A DNA stretch of 64,000 nucleotides from Phalacrocorax aristotelis (GCF_949628215.1 NC_134281.1:8442501-8506500), one strand, 5' to 3'. Shown: positions 51,691 to 63,839, numbered from the stretch's first letter. Program-made: numbers and translations. Notes: a model not told the origin generated them from the letters alone.

Positions 51691-51989
51691 AAGCACAGAC
51701 CCCACCAGAGCTTTTATTATGGATTTTGCTAAGTAGTTTGGGTATGCACATGAAAGCTTTGATGTAATTTACCTCACATGCTATAGCAATGTGAATTGCC
51801 AGAATTATTTAGCTCTGAACTGTGATATTTTATTGAGAAAAGTGCAGTTCATGGCAGGTGTTTAGGGGTGAGTTTCTGCAGTGTGTTTTTTCAATTGGTT
51901 AATGCCTCAGCTGAATGGCACAGGGTTTACTTTTATACATCGCTGACAAAAGCAAACTTATAAAGCACTCTTCATGAGAACTATCTCTG

Positions 51990-52240
51990 TATTTCGACAA
52001 CAGTTTTAAATATTATAAAACAATTTTTTAATATATTATTTCAGATTTAATATTTTGTAGATCTATTTCAATTATAGAGCCTCATTATATATTTATGGAA
52101 GCCTTAAAATTTGGATTTGCTTTTATATTTCTTCTATTTACATTGACTAAATGTCATATACTAAATAATTCCCATTCCCATTAACATATGATTTGCCCAC
52201 TAGTAATTACTTTGTCATCCTTACTTCCTCAGGCTATTTT
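51990..52240. promoter_or_regulatory. AT-rich block, candidate conserved element
   Basis: Strongly AT-rich, non-repetitive sequence with motifs such as AATATATTATTTCAG, CATATGATTTG and CTAGTAATTAC. It could be an enhancer or a scaffold-attachment-like AT-rich region. The evidence is composition only. Confidence 0.17.
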
Positions 52241-54705
52241 CAACTTTAAGCCACTGTTAATCCATGACCTTAGCGCTTTTGTCTCCAGGTCTGAATTATA
52301 TAAGTATTATGGAACAAGGACTGAAACGAACTACTTTTGGCTTTATTTTACAATTACAGTCAGCTGATTAGCTTTTCTATTTCCACTAACTAAAATAATA
52401 GAGTAAATTTAATTCCTTTATGAAAGGATCATAAGATTTTTTTTCCAATGAGGCAAGGCCAAATAAGTAGTATTTCTAAGGGGAAACTAAAAATGTCTGC
52501 TTTTCTGCATGTTCAGGATCGCTGCCAAGTAGACACAAAGACAGCTGAAGCAGGAGCGTACCCCGCACTCTGCAGTGGCCGCTGCAACGGTAATGGAATA
52601 AAATCCACTGAAAGTGGAGAGACAAAAAAAAAAAAAGGCACTTTGGTCATGGAGCTGAAATGGAAAAGTAGGTGCCTTTAAAGGACCTTTTTGTAGTGTG
52701 TCTCCTCAAACTCCTTCTTCCTCCATGAGACTACCCAAACAGTGTAACACCTGTTGAATGTCAGGTTTCTTTTTGGATGCAGAAGTGCAGCATCATATAG
52801 CATGGTCATGCCTCTAACAGGCTGGGCAGTTTGCTATTGCTCCTGTTCCAGGCAAGCCGACTGATTCTTGTTTGAAATGCTATCTTTAAGCAGCTTTTGT
52901 TCGATTCCTTATTTTCAGGAAAGGTTATAATCAAAAGGCCAGACTTCTGGAAGAGTTTGGCTCCCTTATATGATACTGGTTACCAAATGGCATGTAAATA
53001 AGGGGTCATGTTTTCCAAAGAGAGTACTGCCCCACCATCAGTGCTGTGAGAAATCTGCTTTGCAGCTCCATGGCTGTATTTAGGGGGAAACATTGCTGAC
53101 AGGCTGAGTCAGTGGCCCAAATTCTCCTCCCTTTATCCATATAACCACATGAAAGCTTGTGCCTCCTATCCACAGAGTGTGCATGAATAATTTGCTTGGC
53201 ATGGGACTGGAGCTAGCTAGCACAATAACTATGCTTTTGTAGGCTCCATATGTCCCTTGCCTTGGAGCTTTTTAAATGATACAAAACTCTGGTACTGTGA
53301 CTAAAATGAGAAAAGCCTGGGCAATGACTTCAGAAGCAATTGGGAGTGACCTAAAGCTCATGAAAGGACTCTTGGCTTGAATGGATGTTGACCCAAATCC
53401 ATTAGAGACTTAAGACTTATGTCCAGACCCAGTGGAGGTCCTGGAATGACCCCTGTAGTCTGCAAAGGGATTGGTTTTTCCAATCAGTGCAAGGGAGTCT
53501 TAATTTCCAAACACTTCAGAAACACCAGATTCTTTAACTGTACTTCTTGAAATATGCTTAAGAAATATGTGTCCACACACATTGCTGATCCCTCTCCTCC
53601 TCTATGCACTGAACATTTTTGGTGTAAGAGTTCAGTAACGGAAGCGTAAACCTTCTGTTTACATCTATAAACAAGATAAGGTACAAATTGCTGCAATACA
53701 AACTTCCTTGCTCTGGCCCTCCACTGACCTCAGCTATAAACGAACAAGAAGCCTCCCTTCTCACAGTTGCGGGAGACTCCAGCCTCTAGGACAAAGTTTC
53801 ACTCAGCAAATGTGCTTGCAAAATCTTCTCTGTGAATTTTACCAACTGCTATGCTATTCATACACCACCCAGGGCCAGGGGGCTCATGGCTGTGGCATGA
53901 AGGCCAGACACTGCTGCACCCACACTTGCAGGGCGCTCCAGACACCTCCAACTGCGGGGAGAGGCTGTTGCATTCACATGTATTTTCTGAAATCAAGAAA
54001 CGAGCTACATGCCCTTTTGCCAAAGGGCTTGGGTAGAGAAGTGAACGCTTGTACCGCATTTCAGACTGACAGCAGACAACCATGTCACTGTATCACGTGC
54101 TCGTGTCTTCTCCTGGAAGCACTTCGCTGGGTCAAATAAATTGGTTGCAAAATATCTAAGATTCTGCCAACTAAACACAAGTATAATTAGATTAAAAAGC
54201 TAGTCATGCATTGTCTTATTTTTATAGATTTCAAAGGATGCAGAAAGAGATCTGTTGATAAGACAAGAGCTGGTTTCTAGGGAAAAGGAACCCAACTCCT
54301 TGGTGACCTGGACAGATGACACATGGCCTGAATCAAGGACACAAGGAGAGGTCCGGGGCATGAGAAAAGTCTTATGGAATGGGACAGAAAAACGAAAGGG
54401 ACTTCTGTCCTTGACAGCTGCAATTATAGCTCCACACACTGAAAGATCTCACAGCCCTTTCTGCTAAAAGCTCACAGCCATTGGCAATCTCCTGGCCCAG
54501 AGGCCTTTTTTCTATTCATAGTGGTGTCCAAAAAAACGTCATGCAGTCAATTAGATACTGCTGCTCTAAACCAGGTGGTTTTATGTATACATAACCAGGG
54601 CTCTAAAATTACATTCTCACTGTTCAGAGGGGTTGGTTAATGCACAGAATCAAACAGGATAAGCATGCATTTGTTCTAATAAGCCCAGTACTACACATCT
54701 GTTCA

Positions 54706-54728
54706 GGGGGTGGGGGGGGGGGGGGGGG
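54706..54728 (+). repeat. Poly-G tract
   Basis: GGGGG, T, then about 17 G, followed by TGTG. Long G-runs are hard to sequence and often of uncertain length. It can form a G-quadruplex on the plus strand. Confidence 0.9.
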
Positions 54729-57700
54729 TGTGCCCTTTTGGGGTGTTTGGTTGACCTGTGGGTGCTGGGAGATGCCAGCGTGGCTCACAAGCTATGACAG
54801 GTCTAGGGCTCAGCCATGGGCCAGCATCTCCCTGTCCTGGTGTTGCATGAACACAAACCTTGTTGGCTGATTAAATGGCTCAGATTTGGACAATTCTCTG
54901 TTTTGAATATAGGCTTTGATTTACAAAGGGCTGTGGGGAGGAACCTGCTATGAAAACAGTATAGAGAAACAATGCTGCTGCTATGTACCAGTTTTCCCTC
55001 TTCCTGTAACAAATGCCACTCTTAGCTGGCCAGCTAGCATGGGGTAACGCATTAACTGAGTGTGATAAGGCAGCTGATACCAGCTCCATTTTCAGTCCCG
55101 TGTTTGTTCTGCAGTTAGCACAAAGGGGTCTTGGTCCCTCGGTAGGCCCTGTCATGTCAAAACAATGTCAGTTAAGTCAACAAATCCATTCATGCTACAG
55201 TCATTTCCAAGTCATGCTTCCTCCCTTTAAAAATTCTGGATGGAAACATTAGGGATATTTAAGAATTAAGCTGATAAAATGTGGGGAGAAAATGTGGGAA
55301 CAGCTGGCTCACAAACATGAGCCTGATTCCCATCACCAACGTTCAGTAATGTTATTTATATTCTAGTGTATACAGAAAGTAGAGAGGCCTGAAAAATATG
55401 ACATGTATATCCCAATATGCATGCATCATAGGACAGGAAATAACGTCCTTGGCAGAGCTGCCATTTCTTCAGGCATACAAGATGTGCTGTCCATGTGCAC
55501 ATCTCCTGGGGTCTGCCATGCACCTGCAGGCGACGAGGAACTCCAGTGGGGTTGTGGTTATCAGGAAGGCCCAAATGGTCCAAATCCTCTAAATATCTCT
55601 GACTAACACTTACAGCTGGGAAAGAAATGTCATGGCCTCAAACTAGGTATATGGGAGCTCTGTTCCTGGGGTCATCAAATTCAGCCCCTGATATTATAGG
55701 TAGTAGTGCTATAATCCTTATTGCAAACTGATCACGCTTTGTTTTAGAAAAGAGTTGGCTGTATGAAAGCAACATCTATATTACTGGCAGGTTGCTAGCT
55801 AACTCTTTCAGCCACACCACTTACTCCTACTGACATCCTTATGGATCCTGTCCCAGCTTATCCCTCCTTGCAACCAAAAGACAAAGTAAGGCTTGGTTTA
55901 AAAGTCTCAGGAATTTTGAGGACTGATCCTTGGTTTTATGTGCTTAGAGTTGACAAAATTAGCTGTTTGGTCCATTGACTGAAAACAGAAAAAACGAAAT
56001 ACCTGCTCGTCCAATGAAAAATTCGTCAGTGAAAGAAAGAGTCGCAGGGAACTATTTGGGATGAAAACCGCTTAATGTTAATCTCTGTGAGTCAATCTGT
56101 TACCTATAAAGTTAAAGGAAGGGATTCCTGCTGGCTTTCCTCTCTTCAGGAAAAAAAATGAAGACAAAAAAAACCTCTCCTCTTAACACTGCCTGCATTT
56201 AGAAACACCCTACATTTTAAGTAATTAAAACTGATGATCCTGACAAACATTCGCCTCCAAAGAAATAGTCTATTGTAAACGTAAACTCTCAAGATCCTTC
56301 CAGGCATACCAGCACAACTGTCTCCTAAAAATTCTTCCCAAGCCATCTGGTGCCTTATCTTTGTAGCCAAACCATACAATAACTTTAAAAGAGGATTGTT
56401 GCTAGCAGGCTTTAGTCTCAGGACTACGGATTCCCTTAGAAGTATCACAGCTAACTCTGAACCCATCAGCCAGGCAGCTCTGGCTGTGTGAATACTCCAT
56501 TTCTTTTTTTCATGACCCAAAATGTCCAGCTGTGGTTCTTTGGGGAGATCCCTTCCTCATGTGGTTGTAAAGGGAATGAAGGAGTTACAGGGAGAAGCTG
56601 GAGATGCTGTGTACTTCCAAGCAGGGATTTACACTCCATTAATTGTCTCTACAGTGGCCCAGTCTGAGTGGCATGGCATGAATGTGGTTACGAAGGCTGC
56701 AGCCAATTCACATCATCCGGGTAGCTCTCCCTGCACCTGTGAGAGGAATGGATGGATGCCAGGTTCGCCCCTACATGGCCTTTGCCATCGAAAAAAGGTA
56801 TTCAGTGAGTGAGAAGGCAAAAAGGCATGGAGCAGAGATGGCTGATGGGAACAGCTGGGAAACAGGACAACTGTTTCAGCTTTGCAGATCATCTAGAGTT
56901 TGCTCTCCTTTGGTTGCATCCCACTACTTCTAATCTTGTTCCTTCACATCTCACCTAAGCTCCATCCTGTAAGAAACACTGAATTCCTACTGTTAAGTGC
57001 CCTATTTTGGTTGCACAAGCAGAGCTTGACAGGGAAGTTAAGCAACAAAGCCAAGGCTGCAGGCACCTGACAGCAAAGCAATGATCCAGGCACAAACCGA
57101 AGCAAGGGATCCTGTGTTAGCTGTGCCCAGCTGCTCTGGCGGGGCGATGGTGATTGTGAGAGACAGGCAGGTTGTTGCAGACTGCATGGCTGAAAACAGA
57201 ATATGCTCACCGCTCGCTCATCCAGGGCAAACACGACATAACCGTGGAGAAACTGAATCATGTGTTTTTATGCCGACTCTCCACCACCAAAGCATCCCTA
57301 GTCTGTTCCTTGTCAATGCTGGTTTCAGAGGAAATGAGGAAACTGGGTGCAAGAGCGGAGGAGCACATGTAGGAGGAAAGCTCCTTCCTCAGCACTCAGT
57401 AAGTTGGAGACTTGCTGGAAGTTGCATTCACGCTATCACATCTAAGCAGCGTCTCTTATTCCTTTAGCATGCAGGGGAGCAATCCCACATCGCTGCTCCG
57501 GTCTGGTGCACCTTCCGGCTGTAGCAGCGGTGCGACGCCAGCAGTTGTACTGAGTGATGGAGCTACCACGAGATTATCTTCTCCTCCCTGTGCCAGTCTG
57601 CGCTGGCAACCCTCAGCTACCGGGACAGCATTTTAAAATGCTGTGGTTCTTGGTGATGCACCTCAGGGAGCAGAGATATTTTTCAAAGTTAGAAATGTTT

Positions 57701-57809
57701 TTTCAAGCTGTTGCATCTTGGTAATGAAATACAGGGGTGTATACATGCTTGTCAGGCGGGTATTAATGAGCATGATGTGATGCTGTAAAATAGCTCCTGG
57801 AGATGACAG

Positions 57810-57883
57810 AGGCCCTGATTCTGCACTTCTCTAAGTCAGTGGAAGTTTTATTGATGAATTTTCACAGGAGCTGGATTAGGCCT
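57810..57883. mobile_element. MITE-like element with imperfect terminal inverted repeats
   Basis: Begins AGGCCCTGATTCTGCAC and ends GAGCTGGATTAGGCCT. The ends are imperfect inverted repeats of each other (GGCCCTGATTCTGC against the complement of GCTGGATTAGGCC). The middle, AAGTCAGTGGAAGTTTTATTGATG, matches the AAGTCAATGGGAGTTTTGCCATTGA centre of an old amniote family I recall from turtle, crocodilian and bird DNA. About 74 bp, non-autonomous, with no coding content. The superfamily is not determined here. Confidence 0.55.
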
Positions 57884-57919
57884 AAAACATTCACATTGTT
57901 TAGCCATCGACCATTTTTT

Positions 57920-57935
57920 TGTGTGTGTGTGTGTG
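57920..57935 (+). repeat. (GT)n microsatellite
   Basis: About eight GT units following a T-run. Confidence 0.93.
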
Positions 57936-58289
57936 ATGGTTTTATAACCGGTACAGAGTTCCTACCACTATACAAATACAACAACATCTCAGAGATTTCC
58001 CCTAGGGAGATGTCTTTGCTTTTAGCTAGCTACCTTGTGATACCTCTAGGGAAATCAAACAGTTTAGGGAAAAAGAACTTGGTATCTGTAAAGCTGCTTA
58101 GCTTTTTTCCCTACTCTAATGGATATTTGTATTTTATTATCTCTGGAGACAATCCACTATTTGGGGAAAGAATGAAAACAACCCTCCTAAAATAGAGTTT
58201 TACAGTTTAATGATCCCTGCACTGAAATATTACATTGTACGCTTACAGTGCATGCAAGCTTGAGCGGGAGGGTAGAACTGATCACAGGG

Positions 58290-58410
58290 TCAGAGCTCCA
58301 CGACTTGTGTCCTTTGCCAAACCAACCACCTCAGCCTCCTCTTCATAAGGTGATGGTGATACCTCACAGAGCTGTTATGATAATTAGTTTATATGAACAA
58401 AAGTACATGG
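58290..58410 (+). repeat. MIR/L2-type 3' tail relic
   Basis: CCTCAGCCTCCTCTTCATAAGG, then TGATGGTGATACCTCACAGA, then GCTGTTATGATAATTAG. This follows the CCTCAGTTTCCTCATCTGTAA, GGTGATAATACCTCACAG, GTTGTTGTGAGGATTAA order of MIR/L2 tails. It is among the clearer fossil repeats here. Confidence 0.6.
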
Positions 58411-59394
58411 CTCGAGGGGTAAAGCTTTTGGTACCTGCAGAATTTCCAACATTCCCAGGTTGCCTTTTGGTGTGGGATTACAGAACATCTGCTCTATTTA
58501 GTCCTCCTAGTATTACTGTTAATGTTTGGCAAAGGCGCTTGGAACACAGCATAGATGCACATGCACATAACATCACAAGTCAAAAGGAGCGTATTCAGGT
58601 CCTGTTTGATTTATAGCATGTCAAACACAAAAGATAAACCAATATAATGTTTAGCTTGATGGCTTAATTTGCACAAAAATGGGAAGATCCAGAATTAAGT
58701 GTTTCTCAGCTACTTTAGGACCTGTCCCAGATTTCTACCTGTGGTAAAAAGGGTAGGGGATGGGGTCTATACATACTTGTCAGGCCAAAGGTACTGCCAG
58801 GCTGCAGTGAGACCCAGAAGTTGGGATACTCTGAGCATGCATTTTCCAGTAGGCAGATAAGAGGTGTAAGCATAAGGAGCAGTGTGCAAACGGTCTGCGG
58901 CAATGCTGGGAGCAGGGGAGGGGTGAGCTGGAACCAGCAGTTTTAACTGGAAAGCCTCAAGGGATCATTATGTCCATCCGTGCTGACCTGAAACCGAAAA
59001 TCCCACACATTTGCTCTGTCTACGTGGGCTTTGCTGTTCCTCCCACCCAGTCCCTAGTTCCTACTCATGTATCTGTTTTCCAGGGTCAAAGTTGTTTCTA
59101 AGGCAAACTGAGAGCCAGTTTTCTCGCATGTGAGCAGAGCAATATGAGAGACTTGTTTGCTTTTCCTCTTTCACCTTCTTTTCGCAAATGGTGGTTCCCC
59201 ACCCAGGCAAGGAGCAGGGATGATGTCTGCAAGGACAAGGTTATACTTGCATTTCCACCGCACCCAGCTTGCGCCTCTCTGCAGAGGGATGGCTCCCACA
59301 GGACACAGCTCCCGCTGCAGTGCACAGGGTGAGAAGACATTTATGTTGCACAGTTTGACCCAGGTACAAGCTGAGGGACATTTGGGTCTTATTT

Positions 59395-59445
59395 GCTTGG
59401 GTGACCTTGGATTAGTCACTTCAATGTGCACATCTCAGTATTCAG
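59395..59445 (+). repeat. MIR-core-like relic
   Basis: TTGGGTGACCTTGGATTAGTCACTTCAATGTGCACATCTCAGT (read in parts) parallels the MIR core/tail TGTGTGACCTTGGGCAAGTCACTTAACCTCTCTGTGCCTCAGT. Only about 45 bp are recognisable. Confidence 0.45.
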
Positions 59446-60126
59446 GGGAGCGGGGTGGGACCAAGAGCTGAATTCTGCTCTGCAGCATCCAGGCACAAAA
59501 TTGCACACCTCCCTCTGCCACCGGCCCTAAAATGGGGGCCAGGATGCGGGCCTGCAGAGGGCAAGTTGTGGCAGCAGTGACAGAATTGCTGTGCTGGTAT
59601 TGCTGTTCATCAGAGGTACCGCTTTCCAGCCCTCTCTGGGTTGGAGAAGCAAACTCCAAAGCAACCAAGCGATTCAGACCTCAATGGCAGCAGCATGCTA
59701 CACAGGACATGGCACGGGTTAAGAACAGAGGCCCCCAGGGTGGAAGCAGGAGCTTAAATGGCTACTGTAGATGAGTTAAACTGTATATTTAAATCCTTTT
59801 AACCCAGATCAAAAAGAGTGGGCTTGGCACAGATAAAAAGTTTGAAAATTAAGTATAAACCAAGAACCTGCAAGTCTCAGCCCCTCCAAACAAAGGGAAA
59901 AGGCTTAAAACAATTTGAATATCTAGCCTTGACACAATTGCTGAAAACGTTCTTTTAAAGAGAAGCCTTTATGTGAGCAGAACAGCTTCCCAAACTGAGA
60001 GAAAGGCAGCACAGAGCAGTATCCTTGTTCCCAGCATAGGCAGATGAGCAAGAAAGGCTGAAATCCAGCCAGCTAGCAGCTGTCTGTTTGAAAGGGAAAG
60101 AAATCTTTCACTTTCTGACCACACAG

Positions 60127-60327
60127 ATTAGACACAAGGAGAAAATGTTTGCCGTCTTCGGTTATCTTGTGGCATTGAAGAGCAACCATCAAAGGGAAAC
60201 GGTCTGCCTCTGGGATAATCGTTGGGCAAGCGAGTGGATGCAGCAGATAAAGGAAGATGACGCTTACCCGGAGAGGCCGAGCGGCGAAGAACAAAGACTA
60301 GTGACTGGGGATTGCCCTCACCTATGA
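60127..60327 (+). CDS. Candidate terminal coding exon in a CpG-enriched patch (unrecognised)
   Basis: A strong acceptor (CACTTTCTGACCACACAG, AG at 60,125-60,126) precedes an open frame of 66 codons ending in TGA at 60,325-60,327. Without splicing the same frame has an ATG at 60,088, giving 79 codons. The residues are charged and Trp-containing (CLWDNRWASEWMQQIKEDD, then YPERPSGEEQR), unlike the other chance frames. CpGs are concentrated over 60,140-60,400 (about a dozen in 260 bp), which may mean a CpG-retaining exon, a minor promoter or an enhancer. Function unknown and no domain recognised. No partner exon or polyadenylation signal was identified nearby, and it lies about 3.6 kb upstream of the terminal gene on the same strand. 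It could be a chance frame within a regulatory element. Confidence 0.25.
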   Translation: MRHKEKMFAVFGYLVALKSNHQRETVCLWDNRWASEWMQQIKEDDAYPERPSGEEQRLVTGDCPHL

Positions 60328-63300
60328 GGAAAAGGAAATGGAAACGAGGGAGAAAAGCAGCGCAAAAACCGCAGGAAACCTTGGTTCCCTCAGCGTATTC
60401 TTTCAAGGGTGTGTACTGCCTTAAATTTCCCGCTGAAGTTTTGCTACTGTGGTCAAGTTCTTGTTTTGTAGTTTATAGAAGAGGCATTTGCAACTCAACT
60501 TTTGCAGTATTTATATAGGCAAAATTCCCAGTGTTTTAAGGGGATTTTTCCATGGGTAGGTATGGACTCTTAGGGGTTACTTTTGACTGGGTGAGGACTT
60601 GGAGCCTGCACAATTACCATACCGTAAGTATTAATAGATCCTTCCTAATAGGAAAGTTATTTGAATTTAAGATTTGTAGCTTAGTTTCTCTAAACTGCAC
60701 GTAATCTATTTACTTATGCTAGAGCTTTCCTTCTGCACTTCCTAATCTCCAGCTGTAAAGTTCAAAATGCTGCACAACATACAACTTTGCTGTATATCAG
60801 TGGTCATGGCATTGTAAGTAGGTAATGCCATGCTCCTAGGATGTATTTAGTGCCATTGCAAAGCCAAGATATTGTCCACTTCAGTCCACTCCCAACTCTG
60901 CCCCACTGAGACCTAATTAGTCCCTCCACGGGTCAGCTCCCCTCTTCCAAAAGATGGAGGGGTTTTGTTTCTTGCCTACCCTCATGTCAGTAAGTGCCAA
61001 GGTTTCCAATCAGTGAGCAAGCCCATGAGGGTGCTCCTCTACAAGATGGCCTCACTCCATTCAGCTCAGGGCCAAAAAGAAAAGGGTCCAACCTACCCAA
61101 GTCACAGGTATGCACAGCCTCTTCTCACACCATGCCAGCTCCTGAGCATCTTTGAATCCCACCCCAGAGCCAAATTAACTGGTTACCTTGTAGAAAACTA
61201 ACTAAGGAAAAAAAGCAAAGCTTTGCTAGGTTTTCCTGTGTCAGTGAGCTGAACAGGAGCAAGGCAGCTCCTGCCAGCACCAGACCCAGCACAAGGGGAT
61301 GCTGAGGCTCAGAGCGGTGGGATGCAGGGCGCTTGTGAAACAGGGGTGGTGGCTGCCCTGGGGCACTCTGCAACCCAGATAAAACAGCAGCAGACCTGTT
61401 TCCCAACACCATCCTGATCCAAGGGTGAAGAGATGAGTGAAGGCTGCACCCCTCTGCCCCAGAACACTGGCAGGACTAGCTCCACGTAAGCCTCCTCCCC
61501 TCCCCTCTGACTCAGCTCTAATGCTACGCTCAGCTTTTCACTCCCCTTCCTCAGGCAACTCAGTTCACTTTTCTTCACTCCCCCTTTGCTGACCGGCAGC
61601 TTGATATCGCTCAACACGCCCAACTGGCAGCACCGGCTTGCGCCAGTGCTCCTGGGATACGTGTCCGCACCCACCTGAGCGCAGCATACAGCCTCCCTTT
61701 CTGGGGCCGTATCCCAAGCTCAAGCACCCTCTATCCCTCTCCCCATGAAGTCCAAAAAGTTTGGGGCACATGTAGAAGTTGTGGGAAGGTGCTGGAAGAC
61801 TGTCAGGGGTCAGTAACGTACAGGGTGCTCCCACTAACCCAGTGGAGCAGCACCACAGCTCAGGGAACCCATATTACTCCTACTATGAGTTAAGTCATTT
61901 GTTTGACGATGAGACAGAGAAAGCCCGAAGAAAAAAAATTGGAGCAAGAAAATATGCCTGGAGGGAAGCTTGGGCTGCTATACAATGATGTGATGAGATT
62001 CCTCTTTTTGTTCATCCAGAAGCCCAAGGACCTTGGTGGCTTCTTCAACTCAATCAGGACACAATTCAGTGTGGGACGGGTGGGGATGCCACGCTCTTTC
62101 ATGCTGAGCCAGGAAAGGCCATGCAAGCCAGGGGTTTGCGTGGAAGCCCCTGCAGGCTTTGCAGATTGAAGTTATTTTAGAACAGTTTGGTCTTTCTCCT
62201 CTTCTGAGGATTTCTTTTCTTAATGTGTGTGCATGAGCAAACAATTAGCTGCTAGGACAGGAAGATGTTCCTGTGCAGGCCCTTTGCAGCAGTCCAGGTT
62301 CAGTCATAAACAGGTGAGTGCATGGAGATACCACCGCGTTTGGTTATTGGTAAGAGCTGCTCCTAGCAGTAGATGGCACCTACCAGCATGGGCACGTCAC
62401 TGCTCCTACACACCCACAATGGAAGCAGGGAGACTCCGCTGCTCCCCAGAACTGGGGGACATCGGGCAGCCATGGCTGTGCTCACACCAGCCCTCAGGCT
62501 TCTGAGGCTGAGAAGACCCAACACCGTTGTTGGAGCTGACTGCACATAAGGCAACTCAAGTCCGGAAGCAGCCTGGCTTTGCCAAGCCCCCGAAGCCAAT
62601 ACGGGTGAGTTATTTTTTTGTAAGCATCCTAGACTTAAATTAAACATGGTTTACAAGTGTGGGCACAGTGCCACGCTGGGAGGTTGTGTGCCATTACGCC
62701 TTGCCCTGAAGGTGTGCTGACTTGGGCTTCCACCAGTGTGGAGATTCTTGCACGGTGCTGAGCTGAGGGCCTGCCCGGCAGCCCTCCCAGCCCTGGCCAG
62801 CCGGCCGCAGAGTTAGGCTTTGCAGGTGGTGCTTTGCTTACTTTGACTTTTATATTCATTGTACAAAATTAATAATTTACTGCTAACGGTTGAGGGTTGT
62901 AAGGCTTTACCAGTTAGTTTAGAAGGCTCAGGAGGTGCTATCCTGCCCAGAAGTGGATTCTGAATTGATTTTTTAAAAAAACAACTTTCCCTTCCTGCAG
63001 AAAATACTGGTATTCCTGTTCTTTGTCCCAAAGTTGAGTGGAGAAAGTACACAACTTTGAAATTTTCTATGGAAGTGCAAATCCGAACTTCCAACCGTCT
63101 ATTTTCTTTTGCCTTGCCTACAGGCTTTAAATTTCATTGCATCTCTTTCCCCATTTTGAAAAAAAAATAAATGGAAATCCAAGGTTTTGGGGTTTGGTTT
63201 GAGGAAGGGTAGAAGACAATGCTTAATTACATCTAGCATTAAAGGATGTCTTAATTTTTTATAGAAAACTTCCAAATTGTAAAACAAACAAAAATAAAAT

Positions 63301-63418
63301 CAGATAAGGCAATAATCTTTCCTCCCCCTCTGCGTGCCTGAAAACTGCACAACATAAAAATAACCCTGAAGTTGCTTTAAGTGCCTCGTATCTGAGAAAT
63401 GCCCATGAAAACAACCGC

Positions 63419-63427
63419 TATAAAAAG
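63419..63427 (+). promoter_or_regulatory. TATA-box-like motif upstream of CpG island
   Basis: TATAAAAAG lies about 110 bp before the CpG island and 554 bp before the ATG at 63,973. If used, transcripts would begin near 63,450 and include in-frame ATGs at 63,700 and 63,715. Function is unproven. Confidence 0.25.
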
Positions 63428-63478
63428 TGTCACACGGGGATTCTTCGATTGTTGGTACGGTGCTTTGAGCTGTCTTTA

Positions 63479-63505
63479 GGAGAAAAAAAAAAAAGAAAAA
63501 AGAAA
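63479..63505 (+). repeat. A-rich tract
   Basis: Runs of A interrupted by single G residues, immediately upstream of the CpG island. Confidence 0.85.
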
Positions 63506-63725
63506 ACCATCAATTATGTAAGAAAACTCGGCTCTCCTCCCGGGGAGTGACAAAGCGGCTCCTGCCCCCGGACCGGGCAGCAGCCGGTGCCGCTCTGCCC
63601 CGGCCACTTCGCGGCTTTAAAGCCCCTTTGCCAAGGGGCGGCGGGGCCACAGCGAGGGCTTTTCTTGGCGAAAACTGGCGATTCCGGCGTTCCTCGGGAA
63701 TGAAAGAAAGTGACATGTTGGGAGC

Positions 63726-63769
63726 GGGGGGGGGGGGGTGGGGGGGGGTGGGAGGAGGAGGAGGAGGAA
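63726..63769 (+). repeat. Poly-G and (GGA)n tract in the promoter
   Basis: G13, T, G9, T, GGG, then AGG triplets repeated about five times. All purine except two T residues. It lies about 205-245 bp upstream of the ATG at 63,973. The four or more G-runs allow G-quadruplex folding on the coding strand. Confidence 0.92.
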
Positions 63770-63789
63770 GGGCTGTCCCTGCTCCTGCA

Positions 63790-63839
63790 GGGCGGGATCT
63801 TTCCTCCTGCTTGATCTATGGAGCCCGCCCCCTTAAATT
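63790..63839 (+). promoter_or_regulatory. Putative core promoter: two GC boxes and an AT-rich TATA-like motif
   Basis: GGGCGGG at 63,790-63,796 and CCCGCCCCC (GC box on the minus strand) at 63,824-63,832 are Sp1/KLF-type sites. CTTAAATTG at 63,833-63,840 is the only AT-rich hexamer in the island and could act as a weak TATA element. That would place a start near 63,862-63,868 and a 5' UTR of about 105-110 nt. This start position is inferred, not seen. Confidence 0.45.

Larger units (their letters stand above)
51700..57805. other. Non-coding stretch, no gene recognised
   Basis: No accepted coding frame. AT-rich to about 52,440, then mixed. An A-run lies at 52,626-52,637 and a long G-run at 54,706-54,728. 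CpG density rises moderately at about 57,130-57,640 (for example GGTGCGACGCC near 57,530) without reaching island level. Frames of up to 143 codons (53,708-54,139 +) look random. Confidence 0.55.
58415..63465. other. 5' flank of the terminal gene; mostly non-coding
   Basis: Apart from the candidate exon at 60,127-60,327 and one MIR relic, no gene is supported. GC content is higher than in the AT-rich middle of the window. Several overlapping two-strand frames occur around 61,125-61,834 and 62,227-62,859 without splice or homology support. Sequence from about 62,860 to 63,460 is AT-rich and leads into the CpG island. Confidence 0.55.

Noticed and set aside
63510..63716. 68-codon minus-strand frame in the CpG island
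   Set aside because: GC-rich sequence lowers stop frequency; the product is Arg/Pro/Ala filler and no minus-strand promoter evidence was seen.
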